A stretch of DNA of 64,000 nt from Pseudomonas peli (lineage in GTDB: Bacteria > Pseudomonadota > Gammaproteobacteria > Pseudomonadales > Pseudomonadaceae), in contig NZ_FMTL01000002.1 in NCBI RefSeq assembly GCF_900099645.1, positions 1,163,062 through 1,227,061 of the forward strand. The letters are read 5' to 3'. Shown one piece after another: positions 45,575-53,993 of this stretch (positions are counted from its first letter, which is position 1; every line of letters starts with the position of its first letter). Both the position numbers and the translations under genes were made by a program. Below the pieces are notes generated by a model. The model saw nothing but the letters and a program-made list of their open reading frames with translations, had not been told where the DNA came from and did no database searches.

Positions 45575-46261
45575 ATGAATCACACCCTACTGCAGCAATC
45601 GCTCGGCAACATCGCCGGCGAGATACCCGGTGCCACGCGCATTTTTCATGTACATAAACTCGACTTCTGTTGCGCCGGCCATCTGAGTTTGAGCGAGGCG
45701 GTCGCGCAACGTGGCATCGACGTCGACGCCATTTTGGCCGAACTACAGGCGCTGGAATCGCTCAACAGCGACGAAGTGGACTGGCGCGTGGCGCCGGAAG
45801 CAGAGTTGATCGGCCACATTCTTACGCGCTATCACGCGCGCCATCGCGAGCAATTGCCGGAGCTGATCCGCCTGGCGCAACGCGTGGAGCAGGTACACGG
45901 CGACCGCAATGACTGCCCTGCCGGCCTCACCGACTTGCTTCGTTACCTGCTGCAGGAACTCGAAAGCCACATGCTCAAGGAGGAGCAAATACTGTTCCCT
46001 GCCTTGCTCGACGGTCTCGGGCCAAAGACTGCAGCGCCCATTTCGGTAATGCGTATGGAGCATGAGCATCACAGCGAAGCATTACAGAGATTGCTCGAAC
46101 TCACGCGGCAGATCACTCCACCGGAAGATGCCTGCAACACCTGGCGTGCCTTGTATCGAGGGCTCGACGAATTTGTTCGCGACCTAATGCAGCACATCCA
46201 TCTGGAGAACAACGTGCTGTTTATTAACGCCCTCAACCCCACGCCTAGGCCGACTGTATGA
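45575..46261 (+). CDS. ytfE: Iron-sulfur cluster repair di-iron protein, YtfE/Ric type, copy 2
   Basis: 228-aa paralogue of ytfE1 with the same ScdA_N segment (GATRIFHVHKLDFCCAGHL) and hemerythrin-like histidines (HILTRYHARHREQLPEL, ESHMLKEEQILFP, MRMEHEHHSEAL, LMQHIHLENNVLF). Good RBS (AAGGAAG). It is under the sigma-54 promoter and NorR sites upstream. Its stop overlaps the start of a small membrane peptide (ATGA). Confidence 0.94.
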   Translation: MNHTLLQQSLGNIAGEIPGATRIFHVHKLDFCCAGHLSLSEAVAQRGIDVDAILAELQALESLNSDEVDWRVAPEAELIGHILTRYHARHREQLPELIRLAQRVEQVHGDRNDCPAGLTDLLRYLLQELESHMLKEEQILFPALLDGLGPKTAAPISVMRMEHEHHSEALQRLLELTRQITPPEDACNTWRALYRGLDEFVRDLMQHIHLENNVLFINALNPTPRPTV

Positions 46262-46386
46262 GCGACGCAAACAAGCAAGCGGGCAATAGCGCGCTGGGCC
46301 GAGCACTACAGCCGATGATCTGGTTCTTGCTAGTGGCCTCAACCCTCGCTGGCGCCACAAGCCTTGCAATGGAACTGGTCATTTAA
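46258..46386 (+). CDS. 42-aa single-pass membrane peptide coupled to ytfE2
   Basis: Start ATG overlaps the ytfE2 stop in an ATGA arrangement, suggesting translational coupling. A short basic/polar N-terminus (MSDANKQAGNSALGRALQP) is followed by one hydrophobic helix (MIWFLLVASTLAGATSLAMELVI). No family recognised. Too short for usual gene calling, yet the overlap and clean hydrophobic segment support it as a real gene. Confidence 0.6.
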   Translation: MSDANKQAGNSALGRALQPMIWFLLVASTLAGATSLAMELVI

Positions 46387-46459
46387 CCCATACAAAGCCA
46401 CACCCGGATCGAGCAGCGTTTTCCTGACTCGACCATACCCTCGGATCAGGATACCCGTC

Positions 46460-47143
46460 ATGGCGTTGCACCGCGTACATCAACAGATACTTCGCAGCCA
46501 TCACCTCTTCGAGCCCTTGAACGAAGAACAAATGGAAGAGCTCATGAGCAGTAGCCACCTGCTCAATATTGATAAAGGCTCGCCTCTATTTCGCCAAGGC
46601 GATCCGGCTACTTCGTTTTATTTCGTCATCAGCGGCTCGGTGAAGGTTTTCCGTTTAGCCGCCGATGGCCAAGAAAAAGTCTTTGACGTCCTCAGCGCGC
46701 GCCAGACCGTGGCCGAAGCCATGCTACTGACGGACTCAGCAAATTACAGTGCCTGCGCCGAAGCACTTGAGCCTACGCAGCTTTATCGCCTGCCCAGCAG
46801 CGTTTATCTGCACTTGCTGCAAAGCAATAGCCGATTAGCTTTCGCACTGATTAGTCGGCTCTCCGGGCGAATGCAGCAGCGCCTGAATGAAATCGAAACC
46901 TTGTCCCTGAAAAACTCCACCCATCGCGTTGTGCGCTACCTGCTAAACCAGCTTAACCAATGCAATGAGAACATCAGCAGTTTCAATCTACCGATGGCTA
47001 AACAGTTGATAGCCGGCCATCTATCAATCCAACCTGAAACCTTTTCGCGGGTGATTCGTCGCCTGACTGACGAGCAAGTCATCAGTCAGAACGGTCGCCA
47101 GATCAACATCCTCAATCGTTTTCGGCTGGAACAGTTCGAGTGA
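46460..47143 (+). CDS. CRP/FNR-family regulator, Dnr type, copy 2
   Basis: 227-aa regulator: cNMP-binding-like domain (FRQGDPATSFYFVISGSVKVFRLAADGQEKVF), dimer helix and HTH (MAKQLIAGHLSIQPETFSRVIRRL). No FNR Cys cluster, hence Dnr/NNR-like. Start at the ATG at 46460 (MALHRVHQQ). Similar to but clearly diverged from 8568-9248. It is followed after 9 bp by the DnrP-like zinc ribbon, the gene pair seen in other Pseudomonas. Confidence 0.9.
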   Translation: MALHRVHQQILRSHHLFEPLNEEQMEELMSSSHLLNIDKGSPLFRQGDPATSFYFVISGSVKVFRLAADGQEKVFDVLSARQTVAEAMLLTDSANYSACAEALEPTQLYRLPSSVYLHLLQSNSRLAFALISRLSGRMQQRLNEIETLSLKNSTHRVVRYLLNQLNQCNENISSFNLPMAKQLIAGHLSIQPETFSRVIRRLTDEQVISQNGRQINILNRFRLEQFE

Positions 47144-47152
47144 GGTCCACCC

Positions 47153-47344
47153 ATGCCTAACTGCCTTTATTGCCAGCGTGAAAACCCAGAAAAAGCCACT
47201 GACTGCCAAAAATGCGGCATGCTTTTGCCAGCCCATAACCAACGCGATAAACAGCAACGCGAGCGTCGTTTTGTCTGGTTCTGTGCTGCGTTAACGATAT
47301 TTTGCTTAACAATGGCCGTATGGCTACCACGAACATTGTTCTGA
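47153..47344 (+). CDS. DnrP-like zinc-ribbon membrane peptide
   Basis: 63-aa protein: N-terminal zinc ribbon (CLYCQRENPEKATDCQKCGM, two CxxC knuckles), then a basic stretch and one C-terminal helix (FVWFCAALTIFCLTMAVWLP). This matches my memory of the Pseudomonas protein called DnrP, encoded beside Dnr regulators. Immediately downstream of the second Dnr gene. Function unproven. Confidence 0.75.
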   Translation: MPNCLYCQRENPEKATDCQKCGMLLPAHNQRDKQQRERRFVWFCAALTIFCLTMAVWLPRTLF

Positions 47345-47618
47345 ACCGACTTTAACTACCCCTTTGGGGATATAGGAAAAGACGAAGGAAGCGGGCAGGA
47401 TATTGGCTTTATTTGCACAGCAGCTATTTTTAGCTCAACGCAACACTGATTACAGTTACTCTAGGCAACACATGGGAATACTGACGCGCAATAACAATAC
47501 TATCTGCATCTGACTCTACCGCAAATCAGGACTTGACCATAAACACCCCAACCGATCAAATCGGTAAATATCGAGCAGATCAGACACTACACTTTAGATA
47601 ATTGAAGGAGAACATAAA
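47345..47618. other. Intergenic region at the start of the lower-GC accessory region
   Basis: About 270 bp with AT-rich composition and no gene seen. Base composition shifts here from the denitrification cluster. Confidence 0.5.
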
Positions 47619-48029
47619 ATCAACATCACAGACTATGAATCTCTATTATTAGCCGCAAAAAGCCAATCAGAGCCACAGCGATTACTCTTTGTTTTCTTAA
47701 GAGCATCTTTACCTGAAGATCATGAGACCGAAGAAGCAGTTCGCTTTCATTCTGGGCAAGGAGGTCAATTACAACCAGTAATGTGCGTTGATAAAACCCT
47801 GGAAGAACTTGGAACTTTTGTTGATTTAGTATCAGAAGCTGGAAATATGAAACAAGCGTGGCACATTGTACTGGTGGCCTGCCTCTCTGGACGCAATGGA
47901 ATAATGCCCAGCTCTGATGACGCAACACAACCACTACAAATCATGCAAACCACTGTAGAAAATGGTGGTGATCTATCTAACTACATAGCTTTTGACAGAG
48001 ACGGAACACCAGTCCGCTTCCATAGTTAA
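47619..48029 (+). CDS. Conserved small protein with an apparent ATC start
   Basis: The 136-aa frame INITDYESLLLAAKSQ...RLLFVFLRASLPEDHETEEAVRF...PVMCVDKTLEELGTFVDLV...WHIVLVACLSGRNG...YIAFDRDGTPVRF is coherent from residue 1. No ATG, GTG or TTG exists between the upstream in-frame stop and the internal ATG at 47781. AAGGAG stands eight bases before the ATC at 47619, so ATC is the likely start. Similar small proteins are, as I recall, loosely named ribonucleotide reductase subunit alpha, but no such motifs are visible. Function unknown. Confidence 0.65.
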   Translation: MNITDYESLLLAAKSQSEPQRLLFVFLRASLPEDHETEEAVRFHSGQGGQLQPVMCVDKTLEELGTFVDLVSEAGNMKQAWHIVLVACLSGRNGIMPSSDDATQPLQIMQTTVENGGDLSNYIAFDRDGTPVRFHS

Positions 48030-48668
48030 ATATTTTACTTTCTACTTAAGTATTAAACACAGGACAATTCTAAGAAAATTTTTTGCGCGCGCACCCAAGA
48101 GCATCGAAAACTGACAATTGAAACAGTCCCTGCCTTTCGGACTTGGGGATGACCGAGGAAGAAGTTCTAACATGATAATTCCCACAAAAGTTCCTGACAC
48201 AAAAAAGCCTGGCCGTCATTAACCGGGTTCTAATGCTTGAATTATATGGTCGGGACGGAGTGATTCGAGCACTCGACAGTTAGAGGCTAACGCGTCTTAA
48301 ACGACTGATTAATCGAGCACCAACTAGGGCGCTCGCTGCATTCGGTGCCCACGCAATCTAACGATTTTCAACGCTTTCCCGAAAAAGTCCCTGAGATATT
48401 TCTGAGCAATACCGACATTTTCATTGACCTTACTCCACGCGACCTTCCCTGCTCATTCGTCTGAACTCGCAACTTGGTCGCAACGCCGCCGCCCCCTCTC
48501 TTGCATAGTTCAAACACTGTGGTCACCTGTGATGAGAGTTGATGGCACCCCGCGCCTGCTTACAGCGCGTCAGCGCAAAACTCTCGAAAAAACACGTTAT
48601 CAAGAGCTGTTGCCGTTATCGATTTGACCCGCGGAAAAGTCACTTTAGCGAAAAGGGCATGACCGGTT
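48030..48668. other. Intergenic region carrying a tRNA-derived attachment-site remnant
   Basis: About 640 bp. It contains the tRNA 3'-end fragment at 48247-48277 and otherwise no gene that I can support; ORFs here lack coding character. Confidence 0.5.
48247..48277 (-). repeat. tRNA-Pro 3'-end fragment, probable attachment site
   Basis: Read on the minus strand, the 31 bases match a T arm (GAGTG CTCGAAT CACTC), the acceptor 3' strand CGTCCCG and the terminal ACCA, as in Pseudomonas tRNA-Pro with a CGGGACG acceptor. The T loop has CTCGAAT instead of TTCGAAT, and the rest of the tRNA is missing. A partial tRNA 3' end about 390 bp from an integrase gene is what attL/attR copies look like after integration at a tRNA. 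Confidence 0.7.
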
Positions 48669-49622
48669 ATGCAGTCAGAAAAGCGACTTTGGGCCAACAA
48701 TCATAAGAAGATGATTGAAGCGCCCTCCTCCGTTTGTTTGGTTTCAGAATGGCTCGCTAACCTCGACAACCAGCAGACACGGCGCGCCTATCGTTCCGAT
48801 ATCCAAGACTTCTTTGTTTTAGTCGGAGCGCGCTCAGTCGAGGACCTACTTGAAATATCTCGCGGGCATGTACTGATGTGGCGCGCCGCACTAGAAGAGG
48901 AATGTTTAAGCGCAGCTACACGCAGGCGAAAACTTGCAGCTTTGGCATGCTTATTCGACTACCTGATCGAACGAGATCCGCGCTACACACGCAACCCTGT
49001 CCACGGGATTAAACGTCCACGTACTGAATACTACGAGGGCAAGACCCCTGCTTTGAGCCGCGCCCAAGCAAAGTTACTTCTCGACGCCCCCAACCTGCAG
49101 TCAACAAAAGGCTTACGAGACAGGGCCATCTTGGCGGTACTGCTTTATCACGGCCTGCGGCGCCAAGAAGTTGCTTCTCTACGCGTGTGCGACCTGCAGA
49201 AGCGGGATGGTTTGCTGCATCTACGAATCCACGGCAAAGGTGGTCGATTGCGTTACATCCCTCTTCATGGCGATGCAGAGAACAGCATCAATCAGTACCT
49301 GGGAGGTGCTTGCGTCGAGAGAGACAAAAACAACTTTATGTTCACCAGCCTTCGGGGTAGCAAAGCTGGCAGGAGCCTGAGCGCTGATGGCATCTATAAG
49401 CTTGTATGCCACTACGCGCTGCAGGCCGGAATCGATGTGGCTGGATTAGGCGTACACGGCCTGCGCGTGACTGCGGCTACCAATGCGTTAGAAAACAACG
49501 CTGATATTGCTCAAGTCCAGCACTGGCTTGGACACGCGAGCATCAGTACCACCCGGCTCTATGATCGCCGTCAAAACCGCGCAATCGATTCACCGTCGTT
49601 CAAAGTCCAATACGAACACTGA
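48669..49622 (+). CDS. Tyrosine recombinase/integrase, XerC/D-like
   Basis: 317-aa recombinase with an N-terminal core-binding SAM-like domain (about 20-110) and a C-terminal catalytic domain. Catalytic residues: Arg in GLRRQEVASL, Lys in HGKGGRLR, HxxR as HGLRVTAATNAL, His in GHASIST and Tyr in TRLYDRR. Probably the integrase of the island that starts at the tRNA fragment to its left. The start at 48669 is an ATG with no strong RBS; internal starts are possible. Confidence 0.9.
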   Translation: MQSEKRLWANNHKKMIEAPSSVCLVSEWLANLDNQQTRRAYRSDIQDFFVLVGARSVEDLLEISRGHVLMWRAALEEECLSAATRRRKLAALACLFDYLIERDPRYTRNPVHGIKRPRTEYYEGKTPALSRAQAKLLLDAPNLQSTKGLRDRAILAVLLYHGLRRQEVASLRVCDLQKRDGLLHLRIHGKGGRLRYIPLHGDAENSINQYLGGACVERDKNNFMFTSLRGSKAGRSLSADGIYKLVCHYALQAGIDVAGLGVHGLRVTAATNALENNADIAQVQHWLGHASISTTRLYDRRQNRAIDSPSFKVQYEH

Positions 49623-49721
49623 AAACATCAGGTCACGGCGCCACAATCATCCCCCTTGAGCGGGTTGCATATCCAAGAAGTCATGCTCACCTGAAGACCC
49701 CATTTATTGAGGTCCTCAATC

Positions 49722-50078
49722 ATGTATCAAACATCAAAAGCAGTACGCGCAGCACTTTGGAAACAGCTCTTCTATAGCAGCCAGTCAATCGTGATTGTGG
49801 GCTCCGCTCTGATACTGAGACTCGCCTACCTAGGGTATCCACTAGCCACCACGCCAGCACCTCACTTAATTGAAATGGCTGTCTGGCGAATAGCTCTGCT
49901 CATGTCATTCCAATCGGCACCGCTAGCGTGGTGTCTTTTTTTACTCAAAGGCTATAAAAACGGCCGGCTAATGATCCCTCTCCACGAGTCAATGAAGCTT
50001 CTAATGCCCCCACTGGCAACATGGACAACTGCTTGCCTGCTCACCAGCATCGTTCTATGGCCAATGCTGCGCGCTTGA
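49722..50078 (+). CDS. Unknown small membrane protein
   Basis: 118-aa hydrophobic protein with about three helices (QSIVIVGSALILRLAYLGY, MAVWRIALLMSFQSAPLAWCLFLL, LATWTTACLLTSIVLWPML). TTGAGG stands before the ATG at 49722. Followed by a lipoprotein gene 49 bp downstream, so the two are likely one operon. I do not recognise a family. Confidence 0.6.
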   Translation: MYQTSKAVRAALWKQLFYSSQSIVIVGSALILRLAYLGYPLATTPAPHLIEMAVWRIALLMSFQSAPLAWCLFLLKGYKNGRLMIPLHESMKLLMPPLATWTTACLLTSIVLWPMLRA

Positions 50079-50127
50079 AAGTTACTTCTTTCAGCCATCA
50101 CTAAAATTTGATCAGCCAAGGTATGCC

Positions 50128-50868
50128 ATGTCTCGAACAATCCTACTCGCCGTATTCATATCCGTTCTAAGCGGATGCGGCCTGCTCCCCCGAACCAATT
50201 CACCATCATTGGCACTGCAAATAGCTGATGCGATGAGCATTCCTGCCCATGACATGTCACGCGCCGAGTATGACGAAACCTTAGCAGTGACTGGGTCTAG
50301 CAGTCGAAATCTTGATCACTCAGTGAGCGGCGCTGCACAGCTGATTGCATCCGGAGATCCAACAATGCTGCTGTTGAGTGGATTAACTCCGGGGAGCCCT
50401 GCAGCGCGAATACAAATCGCCGCATGGGTGCCTGAAAGCCTGGCATCAGCTCCGGAGAAAGCTGTGGCTGTTGCTTCACGGGCCTACATAGAGGCGCGCG
50501 CGGATGTTTACGGCAAGGATGAAAATGGCCGGGAAAAGCTACTTTCGACCCAAGTGAGGCATGTACTCGGCCAACCATTCGGTGAAGGTGGTTTGGTGCA
50601 GACCTATGCCCAGTTATTCGATCTGATCGCTGACCATTCTCCAAGCCTGGTGGACGCACCTTCATTCATGCCGGAAAACGGTAAGGCTTATGGCCCTATT
50701 TTTCTGGATGCCTGGGGGGCGCCTGCAAATGCAGAAGACATTAGATTGATTACTGAGATGTCCAAAGCGCTGCCATCGTGGTTCTACATCTACAACCCTG
50801 GCCTGCCCGGGGTTTCCGCTAGGTCAATCCTAAACCAGGGACAAAAGCTATTTTTCGTTGAGCCGTAA
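50128..50868 (+). CDS. Unknown lipoprotein
   Basis: 246-aa predicted lipoprotein (signal ILLAVFISVLSGCGLLP with lipobox LSGC). The mature part has no motif I recognise; it contains GPIFLDAWGAPANAEDIRLITEMSKALPSWFYIYNPG. Envelope location follows from the lipobox. Ended by a hairpin terminator at 50930. Confidence 0.7.
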   Translation: MSRTILLAVFISVLSGCGLLPRTNSPSLALQIADAMSIPAHDMSRAEYDETLAVTGSSSRNLDHSVSGAAQLIASGDPTMLLLSGLTPGSPAARIQIAAWVPESLASAPEKAVAVASRAYIEARADVYGKDENGREKLLSTQVRHVLGQPFGEGGLVQTYAQLFDLIADHSPSLVDAPSFMPENGKAYGPIFLDAWGAPANAEDIRLITEMSKALPSWFYIYNPGLPGVSARSILNQGQKLFFVEP

Positions 50869-50929
50869 ACGCTAACTTGTCACGACGGTCTGTGGCTCTG
50901 CAAATTGGCAGGTTCGCAACGCAATAACC

Positions 50930-50955
50930 CAGCCTGGGAGTGTATTCCCAGGCTG
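50930..50955 (+). terminator. Hairpin terminator after the lipoprotein gene
   Basis: Perfect 10-bp stem CAGCCTGGGA / TCCCAGGCTG with a six-base loop, 61 bp after the stop. Confidence 0.6.
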
Positions 50956-51012
50956 CTTGCATATTCAAAATAATGGGGAAACTGGAGCCGTAACCCAAAC
51001 GGAGCCGTACCC

Positions 51013-51282
51013 ATGTCCCTCGAAGAACAAATCACTTTCACACCTGATCAACAGGTTCACCTGAATGCTTGGTCATCGGTTTACATCGATGCTCAGATAC
51101 AGCAAAAGCTCGACATTACGCTCTCACACTTCCTGATAAACCCGGGAAAGTATCTATTCCTGGCTTGGCTGACAGCCCCACGCATCGCGACCAATAACGG
51201 CTTTTTACCGCTATTACCTGCACAGGTAGCAGCTAGCCGGCGTATTCACCAACGGTGGGCAGAAGAGGACGAGGACGAATAA
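51013..51282 (+). CDS. Unknown small protein
   Basis: 89-aa soluble protein beginning MSLEEQITFTPDQQVHLNAW and ending in an acidic tail (RRIHQRWAEEDEDE). GGAGCC before the ATG supports the start. No family recognised. Followed 56 bp later by the zinc-ribbon gene. Confidence 0.55.
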   Translation: MSLEEQITFTPDQQVHLNAWSSVYIDAQIQQKLDITLSHFLINPGKYLFLAWLTAPRIATNNGFLPLLPAQVAASRRIHQRWAEEDEDE

Positions 51283-51338
51283 ATGCAGAACGCAAATATT
51301 GGATCTAGAAAAACACCTAAAACAAAGGAGCAAAACTC

Positions 51339-51614
51339 ATGTATGTAATCGCTGCGTTCATCATATTCATAGTGGGCTACGCTCTTCTCGCCGATTGGCT
51401 CGCAGGCGACCTAAGGAAGCGCAAACACGAAGCCTGGATGCGCTTTCCTAATATCGAAGAGTACGCTCGGAAAACTCAATTGAGCCGCATTCAATGTTGG
51501 CACTGCAGGTCATGCAGCATCCGGCAATATGGTCTTGAGGCACGTAATGACGAACGCCGAATCCATGCATGCAATCAGTGCAACACAAATCTATATAGAA
51601 CGACGCGGGGCTAA
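51339..51614 (+). CDS. Unknown membrane-anchored zinc-ribbon protein
   Basis: 91-aa protein with an N-terminal helix (MYVIAAFIIFIVGYALLADWL) and a C-terminal zinc ribbon (CWHCRSC ... CNQCN). AAGGAG precedes the ATG. Function unknown. Confidence 0.6.
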   Translation: MYVIAAFIIFIVGYALLADWLAGDLRKRKHEAWMRFPNIEEYARKTQLSRIQCWHCRSCSIRQYGLEARNDERRIHACNQCNTNLYRTTRG

Positions 51615-51623
51615 TGATAAGCG

Positions 51624-51658
51624 GTTTTCCTCACGGCCCAAGTGCCGGTGAGGAAAAC
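51624..51658. terminator. Hairpin terminator
   Basis: Perfect 11-bp stem GTTTTCCTCAC / GTGAGGAAAAC followed by TGTTTAT, just after the zinc-ribbon gene. Confidence 0.7.
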
Positions 51659-51704
51659 TGTTTATAGGTACCTATGGCACCTCAAAGGCCTGCAGTGTTG
51701 TGGC

Positions 51705-51833
51705 TCAAGGCTTTTGGCTATTTAGTTTCCGCTCAAGCACCTTAGTGAACAAAAAACCTACGGTTCCGATCAAAGCAATCGCCAATACTGTACCCAAAAT
51801 AAAATAACCAATAGGTTCCATGCTGCCCCCCAT
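51705..51833 (-). CDS. Candidate 42-aa single-pass membrane peptide
   Basis: Frame starting MGGSMEPIGYFILGTV and ending ERKLNSQKP, with one clear hydrophobic helix and a basic tail. GAGCTGGA lies upstream. Too short for certainty, but the composition is that of a small membrane protein. Confidence 0.4.
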   Translation of the reverse strand: MGGSMEPIGYFILGTVLAIALIGTVGFLFTKVLERKLNSQKP

Positions 51834-52768
51834 GATCCAGCTCAATGGATTGATAATTTCTCCAGCATACGCCCCTCTCTGAAAAATGCTGATCTACCCA
51901 GCCTACGGCCAACAGAAACCAGATAGAAAGACTCTCTTGGAGGTCGAATACTACCAAATCACCCCAGAATCTCATGGCGCATCCGACTATCGCCGCTAGC
52001 CGTCAGTTGCGGTCGCGAAACGGCTGCATTCGGCCACGAGCAGCCCTTTAGCCGGGGCCGCTTTCGCGATATCTGAGTCCGCAGTTGCATGCGGTCTTTA
52101 GGCACTTTCATTGCTATTGATTACTTGCATTAGTCTAGAATTGATTCTGCATGAATCGAGGTTTCAGCAACATAAGGCCGCGCACTTTCTTTGGGCTGCC
52201 TTATGGCGGCGCAAGGCCCGGCGTTCGCAAGCTTTGAATAAGGCAACCGAGCATTGGCCTACAACGGCGGCATACTTCTCGCTCAGTTTCTTGGTGCGTT
52301 CGTTCTGCTAACAGTCATTGGTGCGGTATGCATAATTGTTCGAGACATCCGCAACTGGCTTTGCCGGCGTCGGGAACGAAAGGCTCAGTCAATTTCAGAG
52401 GCTTCTGCAACACAACCTTTATGCGACGATTAACAGAAGTGGTACCGGGAGATTGTTGAGGAGTAGGCTATCTGGACTGTATAAAATACCAGCCTTGAAT
52501 CGACCTTCATTTCGTAGGCTCTGCAAAAGGCCAGAAGTAGTCCTGAATGAAGGGTTGCTTTGGGCCAAAGTGGACACTTGGTCAGCCCTAACTACACGCC
52601 AAGCCTAAAAATAAAAACATAAGGAGCTTCGCAATGAACCTTCGCTCTCCCGATCTCCGCCTCTGTAGCGGTTTTGATACTTAGTGAGATGCTTTTATTT
52701 GCCTAGGATGGCGACGACTTCTCTTCAACGAAATAGCGATGCTGCCAGCCACAAATCAACAGCCAACT
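51834..52768. other. Degenerate intergenic stretch with one candidate small membrane ORF
   Basis: No well-supported gene. At 51995-52080 there is a GC-rich stretch (GTTGCGGTCGCGAAACGG, CATTCGGCCACGAGCAGCC) of the kind found beside old IS ends in Pseudomonas. A strong AAGGAG plus ATG at 52634 opens a frame of only 16 codons, which looks like a truncated gene start. Confidence 0.5.
52254..52433 (+). CDS. Candidate 59-aa single-pass membrane protein with TTG start
   Basis: Frame beginning at a TTG with one long hydrophobic segment (AQFLGAFVLLTVIGAVCIIV), then a basic stretch (RNWLCRRRERK) and polar tail, in positive-inside orientation. No good RBS is seen. Reported because the hydrophobic-basic pattern is coherent. 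Confidence 0.35.
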   Translation: MAYNGGILLAQFLGAFVLLTVIGAVCIIVRDIRNWLCRRRERKAQSISEASATQPLCDD

Positions 52769-53608
52769 TTAGGTTAAAGGGCGGGTATTGTTAGAGCAAA
52801 TAGGATTGCGGGTTACTAAGCGTAGCCAGACGTGCGCCCAATCGCCATCATGTGCCATGTCCGGAATTACTTGTATTTGTGCACATTTACCGGCGGTCGC
52901 GGTCACGAAGTTTTGAGTAATAACTGTTGGCACAACGCTGTCGCGGGCCCCACTAAAGTGTATCTGCGGTATATCGGAGACCATTCGTGCAAAGTCTATG
53001 GGGTTGAGCGAAGCCGGCATAGCAGAAACGTTGTGTAGTTGATTGACTTCAACGTGATCGAGATTTCCCGCCACGGTCCGCAAGGAAGCAATATCGATGC
53101 GCCGCGCTGCAATCAATACAGCAACTGCGCCACCTCCTGAATACCCGATCAGGTGAACAGGTTGGCCGGGTAAACGGCCAGCGTAGTGCGACACAGCCTG
53201 ATTCATGGCCGCGATTACTTCTTCAGAGAAACGTTTTCCAGTCCAGTAAGTACTGCTGCACTGTGGGCTCAATGCAATCGGCGTAAATTGGCAAGGACGT
53301 GATAGATAAACGACATTTGCGGACGTGTCAGCCGCAGCCAAAGTTAAGCCGAGCGCCTGAATCGGTGTTGGATCGCTGGATGGCCGGTTACGTGAGCGCC
53401 AAGCCATTCCGTCGCCTTCAATGTAGATCATCAATGGTTGGTCGAGGCGGGTAGTTCGGGCAAAGCTGGTAAGCAGGAAGGTGTCCGTATGAACCTGCTC
53501 GCGCTGTAAGTAGGCCGCTTGCGCTATAGAGTCGGCATACTTATTTGCACTGGTGCAGCCTGTTAACTGCACCCAGCCTATGACGAGGATGCATAGCATT
53601 TTAGTCAT
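52769..53608 (-). CDS. Alpha/beta-hydrolase lipoprotein
   Basis: 279-aa predicted lipoprotein (lipobox region LVIGWVQLTGC). Hydrolase features: IYIEGDGMAW near the oxyanion strand, the nucleophile elbow GYSGGG (Ser), and late acidic and His residues (ARDSVVPT, DMAHDGDW). Likely an esterase-like envelope enzyme with unknown substrate. Isolated gene. Confidence 0.75.
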   Translation of the reverse strand: MTKMLCILVIGWVQLTGCTSANKYADSIAQAAYLQREQVHTDTFLLTSFARTTRLDQPLMIYIEGDGMAWRSRNRPSSDPTPIQALGLTLAAADTSANVVYLSRPCQFTPIALSPQCSSTYWTGKRFSEEVIAAMNQAVSHYAGRLPGQPVHLIGYSGGGAVAVLIAARRIDIASLRTVAGNLDHVEVNQLHNVSAMPASLNPIDFARMVSDIPQIHFSGARDSVVPTVITQNFVTATAGKCAQIQVIPDMAHDGDWAHVWLRLVTRNPICSNNTRPLT

Positions 53609-53940
53609 ACAGTTTAATATCCAGCGTGGTCATCAGTATGGACGTGGCCGTTACCTTCAGATTTGGCTATAACCAAGTTGAGCCCCCCCCCCGAAAACAT
53701 AGTCTATATACCGAGCAATTGCAGTGCTTAGATGGTATAGCCAGCCTAATTAAGAGGCGTGGACAACACATCGCCTTCTGATACGCCTGGCCTGCATTCC
53801 AACGTGTTCTGCCTCGGTTCATTAACACTCGAAGGATGCTTTCGAATCCCTTAGGCAATAGGTGTACTGCTCTTTGGGGCGGTGGCAGAGGTATACATGG
53901 GGGTGAGCGAAGTAATTTGGCGACTGCCAAAGTAGGTCGC
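53609..53940. other. Intergenic region
   Basis: About 330 bp without a supported gene; contains a run of ten C at 53682-53691 region. Confidence 0.4.
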
Positions 53941-53979
53941 CACGACAACACCTGCGCAGATATCATAGGTGTTGTCGTG
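53941..53979. terminator. Long hairpin after the autotransporter gene
   Basis: Perfect 13-bp stem CACGACAACACCT / AGGTGTTGTCGTG with a 13-base loop, starting 15 bp after the autotransporter stop in its direction of transcription. No T-tract, so it may also protect the mRNA end. Confidence 0.55.
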
Positions 53980-53993
53980 TTGAACTTAACGAC

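Noticed and set aside
48247..48340. Complete tRNA gene
   Set aside because: Only the T arm and acceptor 3' strand are present; no anticodon or D arm can be folded from the adjoining bases.
48424..48627. 67-aa plus-strand open frame before the integrase
   Set aside because: No ribosome-binding site, and no recognisable motif.
51742..51975. 77-aa minus-strand open frame
   Set aside because: No coding character; a different frame of the same strand gives the better small membrane peptide.
52111..52311. 66-aa plus-strand open frame
   Set aside because: Composition not protein-like, and the overlapping frame at 52254-52433 is more convincing.
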